From UBA12191 sp009937185 (GTDB lineage Bacteria > Planctomycetota > UBA8108 > UBA1146): 64,000 nucleotides of DNA. The DNA is taken from assembly GCA_938075155.1 (NCBI GenBank), contig CALJGL010000009.1:62001-126000 (forward strand), read 5' to 3'. Both the position numbers and the translations under genes were made by a program. Positions 18,401 through 26,200 of the stretch are shown piece by piece; positions within the stretch are counted from its first letter, which is position 1, and each line of letters starts with the position of its first letter. The notes under the pieces were generated by a model. It was not told the origin of the DNA. It worked only from the letters and a program-made list of their open reading frames with translations, and ran no database searches.

Positions 18401-19385
18401 CGCAAGTGTGGTCTTGACGAATGACTTTGATTCTTGTGGTGCAACATATGCATGGGACGAACCCATCATTTCTGACTGTAGTGATTTGTTCGAGATTGAG
18501 ATTTCGCATTCAAGTGGTGGATTCTTCGATCCCGGTGCAACTCTCGTCTCGTACACAGCAACAGACTTCTACGGAAACTCGAGTAGTGAATCATTCACGA
18601 TCACAGTCGTGGACAAAGAAGGACCTGAGTTCCTGAATGTCGTTTCGCTTGTTGAATTGGATAGTTACCCCGGTCTTTGTGGCGCAAATGCGTTCTGGCC
18701 GGAGCCCACAGTCGTCGATAACTGCACTGTTGGATCATTGCAATCTAGTTCCAATCAGGGGGATTTCCTTCCTCTCGGAGAAACGGTCGTTAACTACGTA
18801 GCTATCGATAGCGAAGGGAACGCGAACACGACCTCGATTACGATCTTGATTGTGGACAATGAGGCTCCGGAAGTGATAAATCTTCCAGCTCCCATTATTG
18901 TCGACCCAGATCCCGCTAATTGTATGGCGACTGTGACTTGGCAATCACCAGAAATAGCAGATAACTGTGACGGGGGAACTCTCACGGTCGAGCCTGCTTC
19001 TGGAACTATGTTTGAGGTTGGAAGTCACACGATTTTGGTGACGGCAACAGACTCTGCAGGTTTGACGAGCCAGACCAGTTTCATTGTTACTGTTAATGAT
19101 TGTGGTACTCCCTTCGTACGAGGAGATACCAACTCTGATGGAGCCTTTGATATATCGGATGCGATTGGAATTCTGAACTTCATATTCGGAGGAGGAAATG
19201 GCGAGCCGACGTGCTTGGATTCCCTCGACGAAAATGATGACGGACAGATTTCTATCGCTGACGCTATCTATCACTTCTCGACTCTGTTCTCTGGAGGAGT
19301 TCCTCCGGCAGCACCTTGGGATTCTTGTGGGTTAGACCCCACCGAAGATGATCTTGATTGCGCGAGCTACTCGGGCTGTCTTTGA
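12432..19385 (+). CDS. Giant secreted HYR-repeat dockerin protein 1
   Basis: About 2317 residues. Start chosen at ATG 12432, which follows GGGGGAGAG and begins a long signal peptide ending near VSRAQ; the frame stays open to 12315 but that part has no signal character. After the signal comes a ~330-residue beta-propeller-like region with degenerate FG-GAP-type repeats (LLALGLQNEVRVYSL). Four cysteine-bearing calcium-loop repeats of the form DCNxNGxPDxC follow (13520-13725). Then come 22 HYR (Ig-like, hyalin repeat) units of ~81 residues and a dockerin-like pair of calcium loops (RGDTNSDGAFDISDA; DENDDGQISIADA) with tail ending CASYSGC. Expected to be extracellular and structural or adhesive; no catalytic site was seen. 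Ten of its HYR units have a plain DC where proteins 2 and 3 almost always have DNC. Confidence 0.88.
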   Translation: MKTSVKAALVVALCRRDFRSLGLLVLFILAVVMPFGQVSRAQTATCEIPSASLGAGATHLDATDTWLAKGSGSSVDLHKKVNGTWQLDQSLDLLGASISSMDLDGSLLALGLQNEVRVYSLAPDGSWTEELSVPGVANGDLGRSIGLSGIHLAIGDPANNEVSFYSRLIDPTNNSPMWFSSSQNTGDAGGSLGDQLNLVPGYAASLDSTSGKVQIFTPVGGTSLEWELDSELVTTATSLSLNEVGNTLRLLLTTSNGGEIHVRNASWELEASLGFSPSAQTHQAILGDSIAVVSVDCGVRVYTLSGGLWDSGVNLQATDLAQGCLQLSELAGGKSAPLALDSEGLILGTSSQTYQITELTYLDCNGNGQPDHCDISDGLPDCNSNGIPDSCDFSTGEVDCNSNGVIDFCEVETGLAADCNDNNLPDSCEASATFDVVPPTISNIPQDQVFEILAGGACTITTSWIDPTAEDQCSASTITSDTPMETVFGPGVHIVTYTAEDVSGNQSFATFTITVNLSEAPTFLTQPTNMTVGTNPDSCDAVVIWAAPTVQDQCGGNNVTITSSRENGSVFPLGQTMVVMDATDVSGNVKSIAFLITVEDQSPPVIEQLPNIVASTLSTTCSAAVTWVDPIIQDCSPGVTFTKNFGQPLIGLPGTRNVIYTATDAQGLSSTMSFSIVVVDDTPPTLVGVPSNMILNTDPGSCGATVLWDIPTVIDNCALELEPISNFDPPSTFGVGVTTVHYSALDPSGNETTASFTVTVNDLDTPVFLASPGSLSVATTSELCTEPVSWIPPVAIDCSANLSYVSTHEPGSEFPIGQTEVTYTVSDLAGFSSSLSFSVLVTDGFGPTFSEVPQDIFQSPAVGACSATVSWVEPTATDLCGASTVSSNLSPGALFQVGTTQVEYTATDDSGNTSIATFNVIVADAAPPEFTSIPENIETLTVLGTCQAQVFWTSLGAIDPNCPDAEIIVTSSHSPGDFFSKGVTTVTYQATAGQSIAETSFTVTVNDIEPPTLFNMPANITVPSTSGTCQATVAWVLPVAFDECDEVGFAASHLPGSIFDLGETLVSYTSTDLSGNTSTASFTISVVDQDNPVFVGEALANISTTIEPGSCGATVSWDPPVALDACDSELTLVATNEPGSVFPVGNTLVTYTATDDFGNSDVTFFSVQVVDNEAPIFVGVPDSMQVGVDADQCAASASWQDPVPTDCHAVTVSKTHESGSVFNLGDTTVTYTATDVLGNQSTASFVVTVIDDRAPEFTVFPDNISVTNDLGRCDAIVSWSDLAALDSCTDSTITLSIASGEVFSYGITTVTATAIDTNLNEHSQDFTVTVTDSESPSVVSGPTSPIFVGNSNQDCSALASWTPPEFGDNCTGELTVISTNNPGDTFPVGETQVIYTALDPDLNSQIYEFSVVVLDTTNPEILSMPENVSATTPVDSCLATVSWIEPTVSDCGQVSAASDTPNGGQLEIGSHLVTYTFTDDSGNTSEASFLVVVNDGELPAIANMPTNITVTNTTSACGVNVIWAEPTTSDCTFSSLSSNHSIGAQFFIGTTEVIYVATDTAGNQTTDSFEITILDGENPQILAMPQDITIQAEVGSCNAQAVWGDPEPIDCVSASLTSSHSSGDLFEIGVNVVTYTAIDTSGNQSNASFTVTVLDQEAPTILNMPDTVVVSNTPGECSGIATWSEPTGSDCAGISSLTSDLLSGTEFPVGVTSVTYTVLDNSGLQSSSSFDVIVQDNDAPTVLNMPGTVVVQNAPGNCAGIATWDSPSSEDCSGSFLSSDYVSGGMFPLGETTVTYTATDESGNSEVSSFLVIVEDGEAPFFPNLGTTMTFLSNSDSCEGTATWPTPQAADFCSPASTVTVTSSHESGSLFSIGDHSIVFTATDSSGNQHAQIVTVTIVDNEVPTITEIPEDMVGTATLGECGVVMTWNPPTVTDCTETTLSSNYESGAQIPVGLNTIVYTAVDSAGNTNQISFFINVADAEAPTIENMPASVVLTNDFDSCGATYAWDEPIISDCSDLFEIEISHSSGGFFDPGATLVSYTATDFYGNSSSESFTITVVDKEGPEFLNVVSLVELDSYPGLCGANAFWPEPTVVDNCTVGSLQSSSNQGDFLPLGETVVNYVAIDSEGNANTTSITILIVDNEAPEVINLPAPIIVDPDPANCMATVTWQSPEIADNCDGGTLTVEPASGTMFEVGSHTILVTATDSAGLTSQTSFIVTVNDCGTPFVRGDTNSDGAFDISDAIGILNFIFGGGNGEPTCLDSLDENDDGQISIADAIYHFSTLFSGGVPPAAPWDSCGLDPTEDDLDCASYSGCL
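13740..19097 (+). repeat. 22-unit HYR array in giant protein 1
   Basis: Units of about 81 codons, each beginning D-x-x-x-P and running through a first Cys (GxCxA-like), a second Cys (D-N-C or D-C), a GxxxFxxGxxxVxYTA strand and a final TVTV strand. I counted 22 by hand from the translation. The units are diverged from one another; no near-identical pair was noticed. Confidence 0.85.
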
Positions 19386-19410
19386 TACAAAGCAATAAAT
19401 AGAAGCTTTC

Positions 19411-19444
19411 AGGCCCCTTCGGATTTACCGAAGGGGCCTTTTTT
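19411..19444 (+). terminator. Terminator of giant gene 1
   Basis: 12-bp stem AGGCCCCTTCGG / CCGAAGGGGCCT with loop ATTTA and a run of T directly after, 25 bases past the stop codon. Confidence 0.93.
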
Positions 19445-19500
19445 ACTTTTCAGAGGGTCTCTCCGTGAATGGCTCGGGGTAAGATCACAACGTTCAATAA

Positions 19501-22500
19501 ATGAATTGTTGCTCTTCTTCTGGAGGCTCTGTGAGGGTTTTTATCTTCTGTCTGATATTGTTGTCGTTGTGCATTTCTGAGTCTGGGGCTCTCCAGAATC
19601 AACATCAGCCTTCTGATGAAAATTCTAACAAAGCTCCTGACCAGTGGTCGAAACAAGACAAAGGAGCACTCGATAGGATCACGATTCCTGAAGGGGTCGA
19701 GAAGCGAATTATCGCAGCTGCGCCCCTAGTGAGGGATCCAGTGGCTTTCGGTGTCGATGCCATGGGGAGAGCTTATATCTGTGAGTCTGAGCGCCAAGAA
19801 TTTGGTGTCGAAGACAATCGATCGAGCCCCTACTGGTTGCAAGATGATCTCGCTTTGCAGACGGTCGATGATCGAATGGCCATGTATGAAAAGCACAAGG
19901 ATCGCCGTGAAAATGGCATGGATTATTACACTGCCCGAGAAGATCGTCTGACCTGTCTGAGCGATTCAGACGGAGATGGCATCATGGATACTGTGCGTCC
20001 GTTTACGGATCCTTTCGCTGAACCTCTCGATGGAACCTTGGCAGGAGTCCTCGTTGAAGACGGGACAGCGTGGATCACCAATATCCCTCATCTGTGGATC
20101 GCTACTGATGCCGATCAGGATGGTCGTGCGGAATCACGGCGATCCGCACAGCGTGGATTTGGTGTGCGGATCGCTCTGCGGGGGCATGACATGCATGGCC
20201 TCGTGCGTGGCCCTGATGGCAGAATCTATTTTTCCATCGGTGATCGTGGTTTTTATCTAGAGACCACAGATGGCCGATTGATGCATGATGCCGGTTCAGG
20301 AGCCGTCTTTCGCTGTGAGCCGGATGGGTCTGACTTGGAATTGGTTCATGTCGGTTTACGCAACCCACAGGAGTTGGCTTTCAATGAGTACGGTGATCTC
20401 TTCACCGGTGACAACAACTCCGACGCCGGAGACCAGGCGCGGATCGTACAAATCCTTCCTGGGGGCGAAACCGGCTGGCGTATGGAGTACCAGACTCTGG
20501 AGGGCAGCAATCAGAGAGGACCATGGAACCAGGAGGGCATCTGGCAAGTCGATCATCCGGTTCGGCCTCGCTGGGCACTGCCACCGATCACCCATTTGGG
20601 CAGTGGTCCATCAGGATTGGTTTTTCACCCTGGAACTGGATTTCGATCCGATCTCGCTGGCAGTTTCTTTATGTGTGACTTTCGCGGAGACCCGGCAGCA
20701 TCCTTGCTGTGGAGATTTCGTCTTGAACCGCAAGGCGCAGGCTATCGATTGTCGGAGAAAGAGAAATTTATCGAGGGAGTGCTGTGCACCGATGTGGACT
20801 TCACGCCGAAGGGTGCCCTATGGATTTCGGCATGGGGAGGTGGTTGGGTTTCCACCGATCGTGGTCGACTCTTCGAGTTCACCGAATCAGAAGGGCCGCT
20901 TCCCAATGCAGAGATGAGTGTTGAAGATCTTTTGACCTGTGAGCTGAAAAAATATAATACAGATCAATTGTCCGGATGGGTGACTCTAGGAATGTTATTG
21001 GGTCACTCTGATCGCCGAGTCCGTCAACGGGTCCAAGGTCATCTGGCCTCCGGGGGCGATAAGGAAGCTGACCTGTTGGTTTCTGTCGCAGAAGGCGAAT
21101 CGGACAATTCCCAACTCAGCAGAATCCATGCACTTTGGGGATTAGAGCAGTGGCTGAGAAAGAGTCCGCAAAAGCGGAGCGAGCGTCTTCTGTCTTTGGC
21201 TCACTTAGAAAGTGACGCGAGTGATGAGGTTCGCCGACAACTGGCCCGAGTCTTTGGTGAGATGTCCGATCCTCGCGGTAAGTCTACCCTGATACGGTTG
21301 CTCGAAGACCCTTCTCCTAGAGTTCAGTCGATGGCTGCTTTGGGATTAGGTCGACTCGGTGCTAGGGAAGCCCGGGAAGAATTGTTTCAATTGGGCATGA
21401 ATGCGGGGTCCAAGGATGCAGTACTGTTTCATGCTGCAGTGATGGGGTTGGCAGGATCTTGCACAGAATCGGATCTGTTGGTGGAGGGCCTTGCGGCACT
21501 CTCAACAGATCCCTCCAACTCCTCCAGAGATAAAAGACTCCTCGCTCTATTGGCTCTAAGAAAAAAACACCATCCTTACTGGCTTTTTGCCGGAAAGACC
21601 GGCACGGAAGATTCCCGTTCAGGGGCACGTGCTCAGCCTCAAGATCCGAGAAAAGTTCTCCAGTCTGGCTTGAGGTACCGGGTAGCGGGGGATTCCTTGA
21701 CCCGCTCTCGGCCGGTCAGTCCCGCTCTCGCCTATTTTCTCCACGACCCTGATCCTCTTGTTGTGACAGAAGCAGCCCGTGGATTGCATGATTTGGGTTC
21801 AATTGGCGGATTACCGCGCTTAGCAGATTATTTGATTCGACTCGCAAACATGAGTGATGAAAAATTGAAGTCATATGGAGAGTTGATCTGGCCGCTGGGA
21901 AGACGCGTGATCGATGCGGCGCTGCGTCATGGCAGTCAGCAGCATCTCTTAGCACTGGTCAAGTTTGCCGAGAGAAAAGGGTTGCCGATCGAACTTCGTG
22001 GAGAGGCTCTCAAGGCAGCCGAACAGTGGAATGATCCTCCCACGAGAGAAGGGGTTCGAGGTCTCGTGAGACCCTTGGCGGATGAGATCAAATCAATGCG
22101 TCAAAATACGGGTGATGTTTTAGAGGGTGCTCTCGATCAACTCCTCGCAGGAAGCGATCTTCAGGGGCCCGCTCTGAGAGTGGCTTGTACGCATCAGCTT
22201 GCTCTTCCTGCAGAAACCAATCGGGCGGTATTGCATGCGGATGGCCAAAGAGTTGAATTTAGACTTCAGGCATTAGATCAGATAAAGCTACAGGTCACGG
22301 CAGACCAGCTTAGACCCGATTTGCAAAAGCTCTCTGATAGTGGTGACCCCCTCATCAAATTAAGAGCACTCGAATTGATGGAGTCGATAGATCAGCGACC
22401 TGAGTTATTGATGAGGATCTTTGCTGAAGGAGATTCGATAAAGATACGCCAGTTGGCCATCCGGCATTTGGTCGAAAATTATGACTCGGCACCTCGAGTA

Positions 22501-22965
22501 TTGGACTGGCTAAATTTACAGCTCCAGAGTCTTGATCAAGAAGCTCTCGAAGCCGCGTTGATTTTGGATCTGTTACGGGCTTGTGAGACTTCTTCCGACG
22601 AAAATTTGGCGGAATCGGCATTGAACAGACGCCTCGGTAAGGGTGAGGACCGATTGGCAGATTTTCATTGGGCCCTGCAGGGAGGCGACGGAGATCTGGG
22701 TCGGGAAATTTTTCTGGATCATCCCGTGGCCCAATGCCAAAGATGTCACAAGAAATCGGGCCAGGGAGGGGTCTCCGGACCGTCCCTCGAGGGCTTATTG
22801 GAGCGTCAGACCAGACGCCAGATTTTGCAGAGTATTCTTGACCCATCTGCAGTCATTGCGGAAGGATACGTCGCTGAGAATGGGATTTCGGCGATGCCAG
22901 AGGTGCATTGGGTTTTGGAACCGGAAGAACTGCGTGATCTATTGGAATTTATTACCGAGCAATAG
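19501..22965 (+). CDS. PVC-type membrane-bound dehydrogenase / c-type heme protein
   Basis: 1154 residues. An exported protein with a TIGR02604-like six-bladed propeller dehydrogenase region (about 55-480; VAFGVDAMGRAYI, GHDMHGLVRGPDGRIYFSIGDRG, GLRNPQELAFNEYGDLFTGDNNSD), a long HEAT-type helical repeat region (~500-1030) and a C-terminal heme domain with CQRCH (DNA 22735-22749). A downstream methionine in AMPE may be the axial ligand. This combination is typical of Planctomycetes and Verrucomicrobia. Likely a periplasmic oxidoreductase passing electrons to a c-type heme; substrate unknown, sugars or alcohols being possible from propeller homologues. Two starts are possible: ATG 19501, or GTG 19531 preceded by GGAGG and giving a tidier signal peptide. 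Confidence 0.88.
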   Translation: MNCCSSSGGSVRVFIFCLILLSLCISESGALQNQHQPSDENSNKAPDQWSKQDKGALDRITIPEGVEKRIIAAAPLVRDPVAFGVDAMGRAYICESERQEFGVEDNRSSPYWLQDDLALQTVDDRMAMYEKHKDRRENGMDYYTAREDRLTCLSDSDGDGIMDTVRPFTDPFAEPLDGTLAGVLVEDGTAWITNIPHLWIATDADQDGRAESRRSAQRGFGVRIALRGHDMHGLVRGPDGRIYFSIGDRGFYLETTDGRLMHDAGSGAVFRCEPDGSDLELVHVGLRNPQELAFNEYGDLFTGDNNSDAGDQARIVQILPGGETGWRMEYQTLEGSNQRGPWNQEGIWQVDHPVRPRWALPPITHLGSGPSGLVFHPGTGFRSDLAGSFFMCDFRGDPAASLLWRFRLEPQGAGYRLSEKEKFIEGVLCTDVDFTPKGALWISAWGGGWVSTDRGRLFEFTESEGPLPNAEMSVEDLLTCELKKYNTDQLSGWVTLGMLLGHSDRRVRQRVQGHLASGGDKEADLLVSVAEGESDNSQLSRIHALWGLEQWLRKSPQKRSERLLSLAHLESDASDEVRRQLARVFGEMSDPRGKSTLIRLLEDPSPRVQSMAALGLGRLGAREAREELFQLGMNAGSKDAVLFHAAVMGLAGSCTESDLLVEGLAALSTDPSNSSRDKRLLALLALRKKHHPYWLFAGKTGTEDSRSGARAQPQDPRKVLQSGLRYRVAGDSLTRSRPVSPALAYFLHDPDPLVVTEAARGLHDLGSIGGLPRLADYLIRLANMSDEKLKSYGELIWPLGRRVIDAALRHGSQQHLLALVKFAERKGLPIELRGEALKAAEQWNDPPTREGVRGLVRPLADEIKSMRQNTGDVLEGALDQLLAGSDLQGPALRVACTHQLALPAETNRAVLHADGQRVEFRLQALDQIKLQVTADQLRPDLQKLSDSGDPLIKLRALELMESIDQRPELLMRIFAEGDSIKIRQLAIRHLVENYDSAPRVLDWLNLQLQSLDQEALEAALILDLLRACETSSDENLAESALNRRLGKGEDRLADFHWALQGGDGDLGREIFLDHPVAQCQRCHKKSGQGGVSGPSLEGLLERQTRRQILQSILDPSAVIAEGYVAENGISAMPEVHWVLEPEELRDLLEFITEQ

Positions 22966-23590
22966 GGTTGCCTTAGTTAACAAAATAGATTACAAAAAGA
23001 GTACAAATCGACCTTGGCAAATTGGCGGATATCTCGATTGAAGCTGATTAGCCAAGTTTTGAGTACGATCATGGCATAACTTACAATCCCCTGGTATCCC
23101 ACTCCTCACTCCAGCACTATCAGGTGGTCCGTAGGGTCATGATCGTCCTCAAAACTCTCCTTATCGGACCTGAATTGGGCGATTGCCAGTTGAGTCATGT
23201 TTGAGATTCAGATCCTTGGTGGTTGGCAAGGACCGATAAGTCGATACAATCGGAGTTGCTCGGGCTCGAGAATATGACAGAAAAGTAGATCTTTGGGTGC
23301 TTCCTTTCGAGGGGCATCTACTTCGGAGATTTTTTCCGATCCATTTTGGCTTTCCCAACTTGGTCGAGAGCCTCGAGGAGGTGGGAATGGTGTGCGCCGT
23401 GAGGTGTCAGATTTATCGGACGCTTGGCGTGCACGCCATTTTTTAACAGAAACTGATTAATATACTCAAGAGGCCAATTTTTGCTGAAAACAAGAAGTGT
23501 GCTTTGCGAGTGAGTAGAGAAATAAATTTGTTTTTACAGGGGTGTGGCAGGGCTTTCGCCCTGGAGTGAGACCGAAAGGAACACACGATT
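22966..23590. other. Intergenic region with palindrome and leader hairpin, no gene seen
   Basis: About 625 bases. No credible coding frame. The right third carries features that may control the cohesin-like gene: a 14-bp palindrome at 23425-23438, a -10-like TATACT at 23461-23466, and a leader hairpin CAGGGC-TTTC-GCCCTG at 23549-23564 just before the AAGGA ribosome site. The left part is featureless to my eye. Confidence 0.5.
23425..23438. promoter_or_regulatory. Perfect 14-bp palindrome, possible operator
   Basis: TGGCGTGCACGCCA is its own reverse complement. It lies 22 bases upstream of a -10-like TATACT, so it would overlap the -35 position of a promoter for the gene at 23591. T-rich sequence follows, but a stem with no loop is a poor terminator. 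The operator role is inferred. Confidence 0.35.
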
Positions 23591-24835
23591 ATGCTTCGAT
23601 TCATTACGATCACGCTGACCATTGCTATGGCAGTTTCGTTTCTGCCAGGAGTGGCTTTTGGAGGCGGCGGATTTCTGCTCAGCCTCACCGGTAGTTCTGG
23701 AGCTTCTGGAGACAGCTTTTCGTCTTCCGCTCTCTTGAGCAATAGCGGTGGTGGAGACATTCAGGGTTGGTCATTTGGAGTCTGCAGCGATCCCGCTGCT
23801 CTCTCAGTAGATGCCGCAAATAGCGGTGCCGATTCAGAGACTGCCAAGAACGGCTCCGCTCCTGATTTCAATCAGATCAGCACCTTTGCTGATGGTGCTA
23901 CTCAAGGTGTGGTTCTTTGCTTCACCGGTTGTGCAACCGTCGGTGATGTGACTGACTTCGAGATGATGACCATTGATTACACAATCACAGGGTCCTCTGA
24001 CACGAATCTCGACTACTGTGACACACTGGGATCTCCCCCGGTCAACACGGTTATCGTTGTCGGTGGTGCCAGTCTTCCACCCGCCACATCTGGTGCGGTC
24101 GTTGACATCATCAACCCGAACCAGTTGAGCGCTTCCAGCGGAACAGCTGTTCTGGGCGATGCGGCTTCCACGACTGTCAGCTTCAATAACGTGAACTACC
24201 CTGCTATCGATGCTGTTCAGATCAACCTTGGATACGACAGTGCTATTCTTGGCGCTTCTTCCGTGGATGCCGACTTTGGATTTGAGCAGTTCTTGGTTCA
24301 GGATTTCTCCGGTAACACCGGTGAGATCGTCGTGGGTGCTCTTGCAGATATCTCTGCTCCCCTCGACAACCTGATCCCAGCAGGCGCTGAAACCGCTCTG
24401 TTCACAGTGACATGGTCAACAAATGCAGAAGGAACCAGTGCCATGAGCTTCCCGGAAACAGCCGGATCTCCTTCGCAGGACCTTCTCTTCATTGCTGGGC
24501 AGTCTTCTCTCGAGAATCCTACCCTTATCGAGGGATCACTGACGGTTGTGAACTTCAACCAGTTCCTTCGTTCGGACTGCAACTCTGACGGAACTGTGAA
24601 CATCGCTGACGGTGTTTACGGTATCAACTACCTCTTCCAAGGTGGTGCTGTTCCGGTTTGTGCCGACGCATGTGATTCTAATGACGACGGCTCTATCGAC
24701 GCCGCCGACATGATCTACATCTTCAACTATCGCTTCCTTGAGGGGCCGGCTCCGCTGGCTCCATTCCCGGCTGCAGACCTCGACCCGACTCCGGGTGACG
24801 GACTGGGTTGTGATGGAGACGCAGACGATCTGTAG
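23591..24835 (+). CDS. Secreted cohesin-like and dockerin protein
   Basis: 414 residues. Signal peptide MLRFITITLTIAMAVSFLPG, cleaved near AFG. Two beta-rich regions follow. The second (about residues 178-315: SASSGTAVLGDAASTTVSF, INLGYDSAILGASSV, GAETALFTVTW) has the layout of cohesin domains. Residues ~325-390 carry two dockerin-type calcium loops (DCNSDGTVNIADGVY; DSNDDGSIDAADMIY), each followed by a helix-like segment. In cellulosomes cohesins bind dockerins, so this protein could bridge or self-associate; that is inference. A ribosome site AAGGA lies about 11 bases upstream. Codons look more C-rich than in neighbouring genes, which may reflect high expression. It has its own leader hairpin and strong terminator. 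Confidence 0.75.
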   Translation: MLRFITITLTIAMAVSFLPGVAFGGGGFLLSLTGSSGASGDSFSSSALLSNSGGGDIQGWSFGVCSDPAALSVDAANSGADSETAKNGSAPDFNQISTFADGATQGVVLCFTGCATVGDVTDFEMMTIDYTITGSSDTNLDYCDTLGSPPVNTVIVVGGASLPPATSGAVVDIINPNQLSASSGTAVLGDAASTTVSFNNVNYPAIDAVQINLGYDSAILGASSVDADFGFEQFLVQDFSGNTGEIVVGALADISAPLDNLIPAGAETALFTVTWSTNAEGTSAMSFPETAGSPSQDLLFIAGQSSLENPTLIEGSLTVVNFNQFLRSDCNSDGTVNIADGVYGINYLFQGGAVPVCADACDSNDDGSIDAADMIYIFNYRFLEGPAPLAPFPAADLDPTPGDGLGCDGDADDL

Positions 24836-24856
24836 AGATCACCTGATCTAGATATT

Positions 24857-24897
24857 AAAGGCCGTTCGATCAAGCTTGATCGAACGGCCTTTTTTTT
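24857..24897 (+). terminator. Terminator after cohesin-like gene
   Basis: A perfect 36-base palindrome (arms AAAGGCCGTTCGATCA and its complement around AGCT) followed by a T run. It lies between convergent genes, so it may also stop hemL transcripts coming from the right. Confidence 0.93.
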
Positions 24898-24916
24898 ATC
24901 AACATGGAGGTGTTTA

Positions 24917-26200
24917 TCAGAGTTCTAAAGCGTTTATCGCTTCAGCGGTGATGGCAATATCTTCTTCGGAATGTGCCAGTGAGACAAAGCCGGCTTCATA
25001 TGAGGAGGGGGCGATGGCTATCCCTTTTTCAAGCATTCCATGGAAGAACCTCTTGAACAGATCTTCATCCGCAGTGGCCGCTTCCTTGAAATTTGTCACA
25101 GTATTATCAGTGAAGAAAAGACCAAACATGGAGCCCACTCGGTGCCATGAGTGAGGGATCTGTTGAGAGTCCAGCGCTGATTTCCAGGACTCTTGCAGTT
25201 GCTGACCCCGTTGATCAAGTGTGGAGTAAATCGAACTGGAATCCTCACGGAGTTTCGTCAGCAATGCGATTCCTGCTGCGACTGAAAGAGGGTTCCCGCT
25301 GAGGGTTCCTGCTTGATAGACGGCCCCTGTAGGTGAAAAGTTCTCCATCAACTCTCGTGGTCCACAAACGACACCCATCGGCATACCGCCACCGACAATC
25401 TTTCCAAGAGTCGTGAGGTCTGGTTTCACTCCTAGGAGCCCTTGTGCGCAATTGGGGCTGACTCTGAACCCTGTCATGACTTCATCGAATACCAACATTG
25501 CCCCGTGTTTGTCACAAAGAGCCCTCAAGCCTTCAAGGAATCCAGGAACTGGGGGAACGCACCCCATGTTCCCTGCGATCGGTTCAACAAAAATGGCCGC
25601 GACGTCATCGCCATGTGCTGTCATCAATGATTCGACAGCCGCAAGATCATTAAAAGGAGCCACCAAGGTCAGGTTAGCCGTCGCTTCCGGGACTCCGGGG
25701 CTAGAGGGGTGTCCATGGGTTGCGGCTCCAGAACCTGCGGCGACGAGGAATGAGTCCCCATGTCCATGATAGCAGCCTTCAAATTTAATGAATCGCGAAC
25801 GACCGGTGATACCTCGTGCCAGCCGAAGAGCAGACATGGTCGCTTCAGTTCCACTGGAAGTCAGCCGAGCCATTTCCGCAGAAGGAACCATATCGACAAT
25901 CAGCTCTGCGATCTCGACCTCTGCTGCAGTAGGTGCCCCGAATGAGGTCCCATTGACGGCCGTTTTCATGATGGCCTCGAGAATATCAGGATGAGCGTGC
26001 CCGAGTATCATGGGGCCCCATGAACCGACAAAGTCGATGTACTCTTTCCCGTCTTCATCATGAATCCTGCTGCCTTTTGCTTTTTTGATGAATCGAGGTG
26101 TTCCACCCACGGATCCAAATGCCCGGACAGGACTATTCACACCACCGGGAATCAGGTGAAGAGCACGGTTAAAGAGTTCCTGGTTGCCATTTGTTGTCAT
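24917..26200 (-). CDS. hemL: Glutamate-1-semialdehyde 2,1-aminomutase
   Basis: 427 residues, the family's usual length. A PLP enzyme that converts glutamate-1-semialdehyde, the product of hemA, to 5-aminolevulinate, in the cytoplasm. Motifs: PGGVNSPVRAFGSVGG at the N-terminus, SSGTEATMSALRLARG (PLP phosphate site), GCYHGHGD, LVFDEVMTGFR and the PLP lysine K267 in TTLGKIVGGGMPMG. It stands about 8 kb from the other heme genes and on the opposite strand, with its own promoter presumably in 26201-26431. The ATG is preceded on the minus strand by GGGAG. Confidence 0.96.
   Translation of the reverse strand: MTTNGNQELFNRALHLIPGGVNSPVRAFGSVGGTPRFIKKAKGSRIHDEDGKEYIDFVGSWGPMILGHAHPDILEAIMKTAVNGTSFGAPTAAEVEIAELIVDMVPSAEMARLTSSGTEATMSALRLARGITGRSRFIKFEGCYHGHGDSFLVAAGSGAATHGHPSSPGVPEATANLTLVAPFNDLAAVESLMTAHGDDVAAIFVEPIAGNMGCVPPVPGFLEGLRALCDKHGAMLVFDEVMTGFRVSPNCAQGLLGVKPDLTTLGKIVGGGMPMGVVCGPRELMENFSPTGAVYQAGTLSGNPLSVAAGIALLTKLREDSSSIYSTLDQRGQQLQESWKSALDSQQIPHSWHRVGSMFGLFFTDNTVTNFKEAATADEDLFKRFFHGMLEKGIAIAPSSYEAGFVSLAHSEEDIAITAEAINALEL

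Noticed and set aside
20285..20917. 210-codon frame inside the PVC cytochrome gene
   Set aside because: It is out of frame with a gene whose propeller motifs are continuous through this stretch; a shadow frame.
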